Origin: Microbispora hainanensis
GTDB taxonomy: Bacteria > Actinomycetota > Actinomycetes > Streptosporangiales > Streptosporangiaceae
NCBI RefSeq assembly: GCF_006874475.1
Contig: NZ_VIRM01000061.1
Location: 1 to 55,919 of the forward strand
Direction of reading: 5' to 3'
DNA length: 55,919 bases
The position numbers and the translations under genes are program-made. The notes under the pieces are model-generated. The model worked only from the letters and a program-made list of their open reading frames with translations. It was not told the DNA's origin and ran no database searches. Positions within the stretch are counted from its first letter, which is position 1; every line of letters starts with the position of its first letter. Shown here piece after piece: positions 8,251-16,094 of the stretch.

Positions 8251-9249
8251 TCACGGCGCCGACCGCCGCACGGCATCGATCACGGCACGCTCCTCGGCGG
8301 GGTCGAGCCCGGGCGGGAACGCCGGGATCTCGTCCGGCCCGGTCAGCCACGCCCAGGTGTCGGCGACGGTCTCCACCACCGGACGGCACCGCAGGCCCGT
8401 GGCCAGGGCCCGGCCGACGTCGGTGCGGATGAACCCGGCCAGCGCGGGACCGGGCGGGATCCAGCCCGGCAGCGCCGCCCACCGGTCGATCCCGGCCGCC
8501 TCGATCGCCTCGGGCTCGACCCAGACCGGCTCGGCGAGCCCGCCGGTGACCGCGACCGCGGACTCCAGCAGGTCGCGGGTCGTGCAGTGCCCCTCCGGGT
8601 TGACCAGGTTGACCGGGCCCCGCACACCGCGCTCGGCCGCGTCGAGCAGCCAGGCGACGAGGTCGCGTACGTCCACGTAGCGGAACGGCTGGCCGGCCGG
8701 GCCGGGAGCGAGCATCTCCCCGCCGCGCGCGGCCCGCAGCAGCCAGCGCGGCAGCTGCCCGGGGCGCTCGTGCGGCCCGAGGATCAGCCCGGCGCGGGCC
8801 AGCACGGCCCGCTCGCCGAACGCCTCCTCCACAGCGAGCTCGCCGCCCCGCTTGTTGTGGGCGTAGTCGACGTCCTCGGCGTCCGACGACGCCTCGACCG
8901 TGGGCCAGTCCTCGTTCAGGCCGGCCGGCGTCGGGGGCGCGTACACCGCCCTGCTGGAGACGTACACATACCTGTCCGCGCACCCGGCCAGCGCGCGGGC
9001 GCTGTCGCGGACGACCCGGGGCGCGCCGGCCCAGGTGTCCACCACGGCGTCCCACCGGCCCTCGGCGAGCGGGGCCAGGTCGGCCGGGCGGAGCCGGTCG
9101 CCGGTCACCGCCTCCGCCTCGGGGTGGGACCATCCGGCGCGCCCGCGGGTGAACGTGGTGACGTGCCAGCCGCGCTCCACCGCGGCCGTGACCACCCACC
9201 GGCCGACGAACGTCGTGCCGCCCAGCACGAGCAGCCGCATGCCGTTCAT
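8251..9249 (-). CDS. NAD-dependent epimerase/dehydratase (extended SDR)
   Basis: A 332-residue extended short-chain dehydrogenase. The N-terminal Rossmann motif is LVLGGTTFVGRWV and the mid-protein active site is VYVSSRAVYAPP, with Tyr shifted as in atypical SDRs (a normal YxxxK is replaced by YAHNKRGGE). It resembles the actinomycete reductase/isoflavone-reductase-like group. The ATG at 9249 overlaps the stop of the broken acetyltransferase by one base (TGATG), so the three once formed one operon. Confidence 0.85.
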   Translation of the reverse strand: MNGMRLLVLGGTTFVGRWVVTAAVERGWHVTTFTRGRAGWSHPEAEAVTGDRLRPADLAPLAEGRWDAVVDTWAGAPRVVRDSARALAGCADRYVYVSSRAVYAPPTPAGLNEDWPTVEASSDAEDVDYAHNKRGGELAVEEAFGERAVLARAGLILGPHERPGQLPRWLLRAARGGEMLAPGPAGQPFRYVDVRDLVAWLLDAAERGVRGPVNLVNPEGHCTTRDLLESAVAVTGGLAEPVWVEPEAIEAAGIDRWAALPGWIPPGPALAGFIRTDVGRALATGLRCRPVVETVADTWAWLTGPDEIPAFPPGLDPAEERAVIDAVRRSAP

Positions 9250-9508
9250 CACTGCCTCCTGATCCGGTACAGAACGTGGCGGCGCAGCGGGTGACCCGCG
9301 GGGAGCGCCGGGTGGTCGAAGTCCTCGGCCGGGTCGTGGGTCATCCCGAGCCGCCGCATGACCGCCTGCGAGCGGACGTTCGGCACCGCCGTGAACGAGA
9401 CGACCTCGGTCAGACCCACGCGCCCGAACCGGTCGTCCAGCGACGCCCGCGCCGCCTCCGTGGCCAGCGTCGCAGCACGAGCCGTTCTGTTCTGATCGAA
9501 TCGGCCAC
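9249..9508 (-). pseudogene. GNAT (RimJ/RimL-type) acetyltransferase, internal deletion remnant
   Basis: The downstream frame encodes a clear GNAT C-terminal half: ATEAARASLDDRFGR, FTAVPNVRSQAVMRRLGM, and the closing HPLRRHVLYRIRR. From a GTG at 9508 a different frame reads a typical GNAT N terminus, SIRTERLVLRRW. The two pieces are joined out of frame at about 9465-9470, and the roughly 80 central residues, including most of the acetyl-CoA fold, are missing. A single internal deletion with a frameshift explains it. The product cannot be a working acetyltransferase. Confidence 0.7.
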
Positions 9509-9606
9509 CCGCCGACGATAGTGCACGCAGGCTTTGGCCCCCGATGACGGTCCCCGATGCGGGGGGCGGGAGAAAGCAGAGGCGGAAGTCGGCTAGAGTC
9601 GTTCCT

Positions 9607-9768
9607 GGCCGATGTGGTTTGTGTCCCCCGGGCCGCAATCACTGCCTTCACGGAATACCGTCCGGCTGGAGCCGTGTTGTGCATCTCGCCGAGGAGGCGA
9701 CCGCCACATCGGCCCTCGACGTGGGCGCCCCGCGAGACCCGTTCTCGCGGGGCGCCGCTGTCTTTTCC
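9607..9768 (+). ncRNA. candidate structured small RNA with own promoter and terminator
   Basis: The 5' segment GGCCGATGTGG (9607-9617) is perfectly complementary to CCACATCGGCC (9704-9714), an 11-bp closing stem. Inside are three short hairpins: ACGG/CCGT at 9650-9661, CGGC/GCCG at 9663-9674 and TCGCC/GGCGA at 9686-9700. A 13-bp terminator hairpin with a TCTTTT tract follows. A TAGAGT -10 box at 9594-9599 predicts a start at about 9606-9607, the first base of the stem. No ORF of known type fits. It does not match tmRNA, SRP RNA, T-box or the common riboswitch signatures I know. Confidence 0.5.
9724..9756 (+). terminator. strong intrinsic terminator hairpin
   Basis: GGCGCCCCGCGAG (9724-9736), a 7-nt loop ACCCGTT, then CTCGCGGGGCGCC (9744-9756): a perfect 13-bp stem. 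On the + strand it is followed within 5 nt by TCTTTT, which gives it a + direction. On the - strand it also lies 38 bp past the DUF4865 stop and could terminate that operon too. Confidence 0.75.
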
Positions 9769-9793
9769 CGGCCTTTTCCCGCCTCCTGTCTTC

Positions 9794-10387
9794 TCACCAG
9801 GCCCGGCCCGAGGGCAGGCCCGCCAGGCCGGGCGCGGACAGGTGCAGCACCTCGTAGCGTTCCGCGTCCCCGTACGCGCCCGGCACCTCCCGCTCCCACA
9901 ACGCGAACGTCAGCAGCCGCCAATGGTGCGGGTCAACGGCGAGGGCGGCGGTGTGCAGGCCCTCGGCGCGGCCCAGCTCACGCAGTTCGGCGAGGCCGTC
10001 GGCCACCTGCTCTTGCAGGTCGGCCGTGGCGGGCAGCTCGGTCAGCCGGCGCGACGCCGCGCGGGGCCGCGTCCCCCGGGCCTGCCCCGCCTCGGCGGCC
10101 AGACCCGTCCAGTGCCGCACGACCGGCCTGCCGAAGTCGGCGACGATGCCCTGGAAACCGCCCCCGCCGACCAGGAACTCGCCCATCCTCCCGGGGTCGT
10201 TCCACAGGTAGAAGGGCGCGTACTGGTTGACCGGCGACCCGGCGACGCCCCGCTCGCGGATCAGGTAGGCCTTCAGTCCGAGCCCGGCCCGGTCGTCGAG
10301 GGCGTGGCCGCGGGTGGCCGCCCGCTCGCGGATGATCGTCATGTCGTAGTCGGCGGGCAGGGTGATCTCGTACTGCATCGCGTACAC
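9794..10387 (-). CDS. DUF4865 family protein
   Basis: A 197-residue soluble protein with the family's N-terminal signature MQYEITLPADYDM and the HALDDRAGLGLKAYLIRE, NQYAPFYLW and GGGGFQGIVADFGRP segments. DUF4865 proteins form a dimeric alpha+beta barrel-like fold and are usually encoded beside a TetR regulator, as here. The GTG at 10387 has GGAG 9 nt upstream; an ATG three codons later is possible. It follows tetR by 19 bp and forms one operon with it. Function unknown. Confidence 0.82.
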   Translation of the reverse strand: MYAMQYEITLPADYDMTIIRERAATRGHALDDRAGLGLKAYLIRERGVAGSPVNQYAPFYLWNDPGRMGEFLVGGGGFQGIVADFGRPVVRHWTGLAAEAGQARGTRPRAASRRLTELPATADLQEQVADGLAELRELGRAEGLHTAALAVDPHHWRLLTFALWEREVPGAYGDAERYEVLHLSAPGLAGLPSGRAW

Positions 10388-10406
10388 GGCGGGTTTCTCC
10401 GGCGGC

Positions 10407-10973
10407 TCAGGGGTGGGACAGCAGGGCGAGCACGCCCTCGATGGCTTGATGGAACGGCTCGGGCGTGCCGGCCGCGCGGGCCAGGACGTATCCGCCCTGC
10501 AGCACCGCCACGATCGTCGCGGCGGTCGCGCCCGGATCGAGACCGGCGTCGAGCTCGCCCAGGTCGCGCCCCTCGGCCAGCACCTCCGCGAGCCGGTCGC
10601 GCAGCCACGCGAACGTCTCCTCCACGGGCCACCGCAGCGCCGGATCGGCCATGACGTCGGGGTCCTGGGTGAGCCGGCCGATCGGGCAGCCCCGCAGCAC
10701 CTCCCGCTCGCGCCGCAGGTAGGCCGACACGCGCTCGACGGCCGTGCCCGGGCCGCCCAGGATCTCCTCGACCCCGGCGCGCATCTCCTCGGCCGTACGG
10801 GCGATCGCGGCCAGCGCGAGGTCGGGTTTGCCGGAGAAGTGGTGATACATGCTGCCCTGACCGGCTCCCGCCCGCTGCTGGATGGCCCGCGGGCTGGTTC
10901 CGACGTAGCCGCGTTCCCAGAGGAGTTCCCGGGTGCTCTCGATCAGGCGGTCCGGCGTGCTCATGCCGTACAT
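10407..10973 (-). CDS. TetR family transcriptional regulator
   Basis: A 188-residue repressor. The N-terminal HTH includes TSPRAIQQRAGAGQGSMYHHFSGKPDLALAAI, and the C-terminal domain carries the CPIGRLTQD motif typical of the TetR_C_33/SCO group, which binds small ligands. It heads the operon with DUF4865. An 18-bp near-palindrome covers its first codon, implying autorepression. If the second ATG (10964) is the real start, the palindrome is immediately upstream of it. Confidence 0.9.
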   Translation of the reverse strand: MYGMSTPDRLIESTRELLWERGYVGTSPRAIQQRAGAGQGSMYHHFSGKPDLALAAIARTAEEMRAGVEEILGGPGTAVERVSAYLRREREVLRGCPIGRLTQDPDVMADPALRWPVEETFAWLRDRLAEVLAEGRDLGELDAGLDPGATAATIVAVLQGGYVLARAAGTPEPFHQAIEGVLALLSHP

Positions 10974-10985
10974 ACTAGTAGGTAC
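10968..10985. promoter_or_regulatory. TetR operator overlapping tetR start
   Basis: GTACATACTAGTAGGTAC is an 18-bp palindrome with one mismatched pair. It spans the ATG of the tetR gene and the bases upstream of it, so binding would block both transcription start and the leaderless or short leader. It is the only such repeat in the intergenic region. Confidence 0.6.
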
Positions 10986-11101
10986 AGAAAACTGTTGGTG
11001 AAGCCGTACAAAACACGAGGCGGTGTGTTGCAGGGGTCATACACCTGAACGGGGGTCAGGGCGGCCTAGGGTATTCCCGTCGGACCGGAGAAGGAGAGGC
11101 C

Positions 11102-11764
11102 GTGCTCTACCCCGCCCTGAAGTTCGTCAGCGTTCCCGTCATGCACGCACTGTGGCGGCCGCGAATGGAAGGACGCGAGCACGTCCCCGCTCACGGGCCC
11201 GCGATCCTCGCCTCCAACCACCTGTCCGTGCTCGACTCGTTCTTCATGCCGGCCGTGGTGCCGCGCATGGTGCGGTTCGTGGCGAAGAAGGAGTACTTCA
11301 CCGGCAACCTCGTCGCGGCGGCGTGGATGCGCGCGATGGGGGCGATGGAGATCGACCGGGAGAACGTCTCCGCCGCCCAGGACATGCTCGACGCCGCGGT
11401 GGAGGTGCTGAAGGCGGGCGAGCTGTTCGGCATCTACCCCGAGGGCACCCGCTCCCCCGACGGCCGGCTCTACCGGGGGAAGGTCGGCGTGGCCTGGCTG
11501 TCGCTGACCACCGGCGCCCCGGTCGTGCCCGTCGCCATGATCGGCACCGAGAGGGTGCTGCCGCCCGGCACGTCGGTGCCGCGCCTGCACAGCATCGGCG
11601 TGCGGTTCGGGGAACCGATGACCTTCACCGGCGACGCGGGCAACGCCCGGGACCGGCGGAGGGTGACCGACGAGGTCATGGCCGCGATCCAGCGCCTGTC
11701 CGGCCAGGAGTACGTGCCCCGGTACGGCGCCAGCGTCAAGGGCGCAGGCGAAGCCGGAGTGTGA
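11102..11764 (+). CDS. plsC: 1-acyl-sn-glycerol-3-phosphate acyltransferase (PlsC/LPLAT family)
   Basis: A 220-residue membrane-associated acyltransferase that moves an acyl chain from acyl-CoA or acyl-ACP to lysophosphatidate or a related lysolipid. The catalytic NHLSVLD block (NHxxxxD) is near residue 38, and the EGTRSPDGRLYRGKVG substrate block is near residue 117. Length matches the family. The GTG at 11102 has GAAGGAGAGG just upstream. Several PlsC paralogues are usual in actinomycetes, so the exact lipid is unclear. Confidence 0.88.
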   Translation: MLYPALKFVSVPVMHALWRPRMEGREHVPAHGPAILASNHLSVLDSFFMPAVVPRMVRFVAKKEYFTGNLVAAAWMRAMGAMEIDRENVSAAQDMLDAAVEVLKAGELFGIYPEGTRSPDGRLYRGKVGVAWLSLTTGAPVVPVAMIGTERVLPPGTSVPRLHSIGVRFGEPMTFTGDAGNARDRRRVTDEVMAAIQRLSGQEYVPRYGASVKGAGEAGV

Positions 11765-11823
11765 ACGACGACGGACCCCGCTAGGCTCTGAACCCGACCG
11801 CAGGGCCGTCGTTGGGAGTGCGC

Positions 11824-13446
11824 GTGCCGCGAGGACGTACCGTCGCGATCTCGGCTGCCGTGGCCGTCGTGCTGGCCGGGGCGGCCGCCGGGGGCGCCTA
11901 CTACGTGTTCCACACGCGCGGCACGCCGCAGGAGACGGCCGCGCGGTTCGCCGCGGCCTGGTCGAAGGGCGACCTCGCGGCGATGAAGGCCGAGCTCGCC
12001 TCCCCCGCCGCCGGCTTCGACGCGGCCTACGCCGAGCTCACCAAGAACCTCGGCGTGGCGAAGGTCGCCGTGCGCGACGTGCGGGCCGGCGCGGCGAAGG
12101 ACGACCGGGCGACCGCCTCCTACACCGCCACCGCCACGGTGAAGAACGTCGGCGACTGGACCTACAAGGGCTCGCTCAGGCTCGTGGTCAAGGACCACTA
12201 CTGGAAGGTCGACTGGTCGCCGTCCGCGGTCCATCCCGCGCTCGACGGGACCAACCACCTGGCGCTGAAGACGTCGTGGCCGCAGCGGGCCGCCATCACC
12301 GACGCCGACGGCGACCGCATCGACGGCGGCGACGTGGGCGGCTCGGTGCAGCAGCTCGTGGGCTTCCTGGACAAGGCGACGGACAAGGACGTCGAGAAGC
12401 TGGGCACCGCCTACAAGAAGGGCGACGCCGTGGGCCGCGGCGGCCTGCAGGAGACGTTCCAGAAGCAGCTCGCCGGCACACCCACCACCGAGATCCAGGT
12501 GGTGGGCGACAGCCGCAAGACCCTGCACACCGTCACGGGCTCGCCCGGCAAGGACCTGCGGACCAGCCTCGACCTGAAGGTGCAGCAGGCCGCCGCCGAC
12601 GCCGTACGCGACCTGGACAAACCCACCTCGCTCGTCGCCGTCAGACCCTCGACGGGCGAGATCCTCGCCGTCGTGAACAACCGGGGCGGGTTCAACCGCG
12701 CCCTGGACGGCAAGTACGCCCCCGGATCCACGTTCAAGACGGTCACCGCCGCCGGGCTCCTGGCCGAGGGACTGACGCCGTCGAGCCGGGTGACCTGCCC
12801 CAAGGAGGCGGTCGTCGGCGGGCTGAAGATCCGCAACTCCGACCACGAGGCGTTCGGGTCGCTGTCGTTCCTCGACTCCTACGCCCACTCGTGCAACACG
12901 ACGTTCGCGCCGCTCGCCGCGGAGAAACTCGGCGCGCGCAAGCTGTACGACATGGCGACGGACCTGGGCTTCAACCGGCCGCTGCGCATCGGCGTGCCGG
13001 CGACCCCCGGCAGCATGCCGAAGGCCACCAGCGACGCCGAGCTCGCCGCGGAGTCGTTCGGGCAGGCCAGGATCACCGCGAGCCCGCTGGTGATCGCGAC
13101 CGTGGCCGCGGCGGTGGCCGACGGCTCCTGGCGGCCGCCTACGCTGGTGCCCTCGCTGGAGCAGAAGACCGCTCCCAAAAAACTGCCGGACGAGGTCGTC
13201 GAGAACCTGCGGTCGATGATGCGGGCGGTCGTCACCAAGGGCACCGCCCACGCCGCCGGGCTGCCCGCGGGGACGGCCGGCAAGACGGGAACCGCCGAGT
13301 TCGGCACCGGGCCCGAGCTCGACTCGCACGCCTGGTTCATGGGCTTCCGCGGCGACGTGGCCTTCGCCGTCGTCGTGGAGGCCGGCGGCATGGGCGGCTC
13401 GGTGGCCGCCCCGGTCGCCGCGCACTTCCTCAAGTCCCTGTCCTGA
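11824..13446 (+). CDS. penicillin-binding protein, class B-like transpeptidase with NTF2-like domain
   Basis: About 540 residues. A single N-terminal membrane anchor (roughly residues 5-30) is followed by an NTF2-like/MecA_N domain (about 35-145), a short linker and a C-terminal transpeptidase. The active-site motifs are all present: the Ser of GSTFK, the SCN of SCNTTF and KTGTAEF. It cross-links peptidoglycan stem peptides outside the membrane and is the target type for beta-lactams. MecA-like PBPs with this NTF2 domain are common single genes in actinomycetes. The GTG at 11824 follows a GGGAG site; a TTG at 11812 is the alternative. Confidence 0.9.
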   Translation: MPRGRTVAISAAVAVVLAGAAAGGAYYVFHTRGTPQETAARFAAAWSKGDLAAMKAELASPAAGFDAAYAELTKNLGVAKVAVRDVRAGAAKDDRATASYTATATVKNVGDWTYKGSLRLVVKDHYWKVDWSPSAVHPALDGTNHLALKTSWPQRAAITDADGDRIDGGDVGGSVQQLVGFLDKATDKDVEKLGTAYKKGDAVGRGGLQETFQKQLAGTPTTEIQVVGDSRKTLHTVTGSPGKDLRTSLDLKVQQAAADAVRDLDKPTSLVAVRPSTGEILAVVNNRGGFNRALDGKYAPGSTFKTVTAAGLLAEGLTPSSRVTCPKEAVVGGLKIRNSDHEAFGSLSFLDSYAHSCNTTFAPLAAEKLGARKLYDMATDLGFNRPLRIGVPATPGSMPKATSDAELAAESFGQARITASPLVIATVAAAVADGSWRPPTLVPSLEQKTAPKKLPDEVVENLRSMMRAVVTKGTAHAAGLPAGTAGKTGTAEFGTGPELDSHAWFMGFRGDVAFAVVVEAGGMGGSVAAPVAAHFLKSLS

Positions 13447-13463
13447 GGCCCGGCCGGCGCGAG

Positions 13464-13964
13464 TCAGAGCGTGCGCCGCCTCACGGCCGCGTCGAGGTTG
13501 TCGAGCTCGTTGCCGCGATGGGCGCGGTGCTGCCGCGTCCAGGTCTCGTCGTGGAGGGGATCGAGCGTCATGACCAGGTTCGTACGGTCACCGGCGGGCT
13601 CGATGTCGATGGTCGTCAGGTGCTCGTACGGCTCGTGGCCGGGCACGAAGTCGATCAGTGACAGGTAGGCGAGGCGGGTCGGCGACGCGACCTCGGTGAA
13701 CGTCTTGCGAAACTCCGTCGACAGCGCGTTGTCGGTGTTCCGCAGGAACTCGACCTGTTCCGGCGAGGTCGCGGTCAAGGTGTAGCGCAGCAGGCCGCCG
13801 GGCCTGAGCTCGATATCGCTCACCCGGATGTCGAAACCGTCGGGGACCCACCACTCTTCGAGGCCGGCGGCGGTGGTCAGCAGCTCCCAGACGAGCTCCG
13901 CCGGAGCGTCGTAGGTGCGCGCGATTCGCGCGGCGTCCGAGCCGGGCGGGCGTTCGGTGATCAT
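13464..13964 (-). CDS. SRPBCC (AHSA1-type) domain protein
   Basis: A 166-residue START/SRPBCC fold protein. It opens with the family's ARTYDAPAELVWELLTTAAGLEEWWVPDGF and ends with the long helix DETWTRQHRAHRGNELDNLDAAV. Such proteins bind hydrophobic ligands and often sit beside DGPF proteins and ECF sigma factors, as here. It is divergent from the DGPF/ECF42 pair. The ATG at 13964 follows GAGGAGAACC. Function unknown. Confidence 0.82.
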   Translation of the reverse strand: MITERPPGSDAARIARTYDAPAELVWELLTTAAGLEEWWVPDGFDIRVSDIELRPGGLLRYTLTATSPEQVEFLRNTDNALSTEFRKTFTEVASPTRLAYLSLIDFVPGHEPYEHLTTIDIEPAGDRTNLVMTLDPLHDETWTRQHRAHRGNELDNLDAAVRRRTL

Positions 13965-14111
13965 CGGTTCTCCTCTTCTCCGGGTTCCTGCGGTTATGAG
14001 TGCCTGGGGGGCTTCGGAGGTCTGCCGGTCTGCCCGGCGGATCCGCATCAGTGACGAACGGGCGAGCGCCGGACGGACACCCCCGATGGAAAAAAATCGG
14101 CCGGCGGTCGC

Positions 14112-14138
14112 TGTCCGTCCGCGGCGACGCCGTTCGTC
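14112..14138 (+). promoter_or_regulatory. possible ECF42-type promoter
   Basis: TGTCCG (14112-14117), 17 nt, then CGTC (14135-14138), about 40 bp upstream of the DGPF gene. ECF42 factors are reported to use a TGTCGA -35 and a CGA/TC-like -10. The -35 here has two mismatches, so this is a candidate only and would mean autoregulation. Confidence 0.3.
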
Positions 14139-14177
14139 TGATACTTGACGCGGCACCGGCCCGTGACTGGAGGACTC

Positions 14178-14522
14178 ATGCAGTACGCGTTGCTCGCCTA
14201 CAACCCCTCGGAGGACACGGACCGGGCGAGCCGTCCGATATCGGGTGCTCTCGCCGGCATGCTCGACCGGCCGGACGTCACCGGCTGGGCACGGCTCCAC
14301 GCCGCCGGGTCGGCGACGACGGTGCGCAACGACGAGGGACGGATGCTGCTGACCGACGGACCGTTCGTCGACAGCAAGGAGTATCTCGCCGGCCTGATCC
14401 TGATCGAGGCCGACGACCTCGACGGCGCACTCGCCACCGCCGCGGAACTGCTCGGGACCACAAGGCCCGGCACCGCGATCGAGGTGCGGCCCATCCTCGA
14501 CGGGCGCTTCCGTGGCGCTTGA
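14178..14522 (+). CDS. YCII-related DGPF domain protein
   Basis: A 114-residue protein named for its motif, seen here as LLTDGPFVDSKEYLAG. It is a small ferredoxin-like dimer related to YciI. It is the usual partner of ECF42 sigma factors and is thought to be a target or a signal component of that module. The start is the ATG at 14178 with GGAGGA upstream. It overlaps the sigma factor gene by 11 bp. Confidence 0.88.
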   Translation: MQYALLAYNPSEDTDRASRPISGALAGMLDRPDVTGWARLHAAGSATTVRNDEGRMLLTDGPFVDSKEYLAGLILIEADDLDGALATAAELLGTTRPGTAIEVRPILDGRFRGA

Positions 14523-15741
14523 CGCCGTCTTCCGCGACCAGTGGGGGCGCGTGCTGGCGACCCTGGTCGGCATCCTCGGCGACATCGAACTGGCCGAGGA
14601 CGCCGCCGCCGAAGCGTTCGCCGTCGCCGCGGAACGGTGGCCGGGCGACGGGGAACCGGCCAATCCCACCGGCTGGCTCGTCACCACCGCGCGCAACCGC
14701 GCGATCGACGACCTGCGCCGGCGGCGGATCCTGGCCGGCAAGACGAAACTGCTCATCCGCGACATCGAGACCGGGCCGCGGCCGCAGGGGGCAGTCATGG
14801 ACGAGGCCACCGTCATCCAGGACGAGCGGCTGGAGCTCATCTTCACCTGCTGTCACCCGGCGCTCGCCCTCGATGTGCAGGTGGCGCTCACGCTGCGCAC
14901 CCTCGGCGGCCTGTCCACCGACGAGATCGCGCTGGCGTTCCTCGTGCCGTTCGAGACCATGAGCAAGCGGCTGACGAGGGCGAAACACAAGATCCGCGAC
15001 GCCGGCATCCCGTTCGCCGTGCCGCCCGATCATCGGCTGCCCGACCGGCTGGCGGCCGTGCTCGCCGTGGTCTACCTGATCTTCAACCAGGGCTGGGGCG
15101 GCGGCCGCGTCGACCTCGCCGCGGAGGCGATCCACCTCGGCCGGGCGCTCGCCGGCCTGATGCCGGACGAGCCCGAGGTCCTCGCGCTGCTGGCGCTGAT
15201 GCTGCTGCACGACGCGCGAAAGGCCGCCCGCCTGCGCGACGGGCGGATCGTCCCCTTGGACGACCAGGACCGCTCTCTGTGGGACACGCGGCAGATCGAC
15301 GAGGGCCGGGCGCTGCTGCGGCGGGCCATGGCACGAGAGCGCTCCGGCCCCTACCTGGTGCAAGGGGCCATCGCCGACCTTCACCTGCAGGAACCACGCG
15401 ACTGGCGGCAGATCGCCGCGCTCTACCAGACGCTCGCCCGGCAGACCGGATCGCCGATCGTCGAGATGAACCGGGCCGTCGCCGTGGCCGAGATCGACGG
15501 GCCCCAGGCCGGCCTTGCCGTCCTCGACGGCCTCGACCTCGGCCACTATCGCTACTTCCACTCCACCCGGGCCGAGCTCCTGCGTCGCGCCGGCCGTGAC
15601 GCCGAGGCGCACCACGCCTACCGCCGAGCGCTCGACCTCGCGCAGACCGAGCCGGAACAGCGTTTCCTCGCCGACCGGCTGGCCGAGACGGCACCCTCCC
15701 CTAAACCGGGAGAGCGGCGGCGTCGTGCCGCAGGGCCATGA
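14512..15741 (+). CDS. ECF42-type RNA polymerase sigma factor with C-terminal TPR-like extension
   Basis: A 409-residue extracytoplasmic-function sigma factor. Region 2 (about residues 1-75) and region 4 (about 115-170, TLGGLSTDEIALAFLVPFETMSKRLTRAKHKI) are followed by a long C-terminal domain of about 220 residues (DUF6596 and a TPR-like part). The extension carries DQDRSLWDTRQIDEG, characteristic of ECF42. There is no anti-sigma gene; in this group the extension is believed to control activity. It is co-transcribed with the DGPF gene. Its 3' end overlaps the convergent DUF3040 gene by 41 bp. Confidence 0.92.
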   Translation: MALDAVFRDQWGRVLATLVGILGDIELAEDAAAEAFAVAAERWPGDGEPANPTGWLVTTARNRAIDDLRRRRILAGKTKLLIRDIETGPRPQGAVMDEATVIQDERLELIFTCCHPALALDVQVALTLRTLGGLSTDEIALAFLVPFETMSKRLTRAKHKIRDAGIPFAVPPDHRLPDRLAAVLAVVYLIFNQGWGGGRVDLAAEAIHLGRALAGLMPDEPEVLALLALMLLHDARKAARLRDGRIVPLDDQDRSLWDTRQIDEGRALLRRAMARERSGPYLVQGAIADLHLQEPRDWRQIAALYQTLARQTGSPIVEMNRAVAVAEIDGPQAGLAVLDGLDLGHYRYFHSTRAELLRRAGRDAEAHHAYRRALDLAQTEPEQRFLADRLAETAPSPKPGERRRRAAGP

Positions 15742-15958
15742 CCAGCAGGGTCGCGATCAACGTGGCGATGAGCAGCCAGCTCACCGCGATGATCACGGTG
15801 GAGCGGCCCGGCAGGCGGCGGCCCGCGCCTCGCCCCTGCCGTCCGCGCTCCGCACGGTGGTTGAACGACTCGAGCCTGGCCGCAAGCTTCGGGTCCTCAT
15901 CGGTGAGGTGCCGCTCGATCATCGCCAGCATCCGCTCTTCGTCCTGCGACCAGGCCAT
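15701..15958 (-). CDS. DUF3040 family membrane protein
   Basis: An 85-residue protein with the DUF3040 start MAWSQDEERMLAMIERHLTDEDPKLAARL noted in outline, a basic linker and one C-terminal transmembrane helix (residues 53-75) ending a few residues before the stop. It is an actinomycete-specific small membrane protein without a known role. Its 3' end runs 41 bp into the convergent sigma factor gene, so transcripts of the two genes overlap antisense. Confidence 0.8.
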   Translation of the reverse strand: MAWSQDEERMLAMIERHLTDEDPKLAARLESFNHRAERGRQGRGAGRRLPGRSTVIIAVSWLLIATLIATLLVMALRHDAAALPV

Positions 15959-16057
15959 CGCGCAACTCTCCCAGAACGCAAGGTATGTGCCGACGTTCTG
16001 CCCAACGATGAAGATCGTTAGCCGTTTCCAGGGCCGCCATTTACGACGTGTTGCATG

Positions 16058-16094
16058 TTGCGATCTCCATCGAACCTCTGTTCTAATCGGAGGG
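16058..16094 (+). promoter_or_regulatory. leaderless promoter with LexA (SOS) box for the radical SAM gene
   Basis: TTGCGA (16058-16063), an 18-bp spacer and TCTAAT (16082-16087) give a SigA-type promoter whose start falls on the GTG at 16094. TCGAACCTCTGTTCTA (16070-16085) matches the actinobacterial LexA box TCGAAC-N4-GTTCGA in 11 of 12 fixed positions and covers the spacer and -10. Repression by LexA and induction by DNA damage are therefore expected. Confidence 0.6.

Noticed and set aside
6912..8432. A 506-codon + strand frame over the PLP decarboxylase
   Set aside because: Antisense shadow rich in Gly/Arg/Gln; the - strand gene has the DPHKW lysine motif.
9557..10654. 365-codon + strand frame covering the RNA candidate and DUF4865
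   Set aside because: Antisense shadow of DUF4865 and TetR genes; the 9607-9768 part is better explained as a structured RNA.
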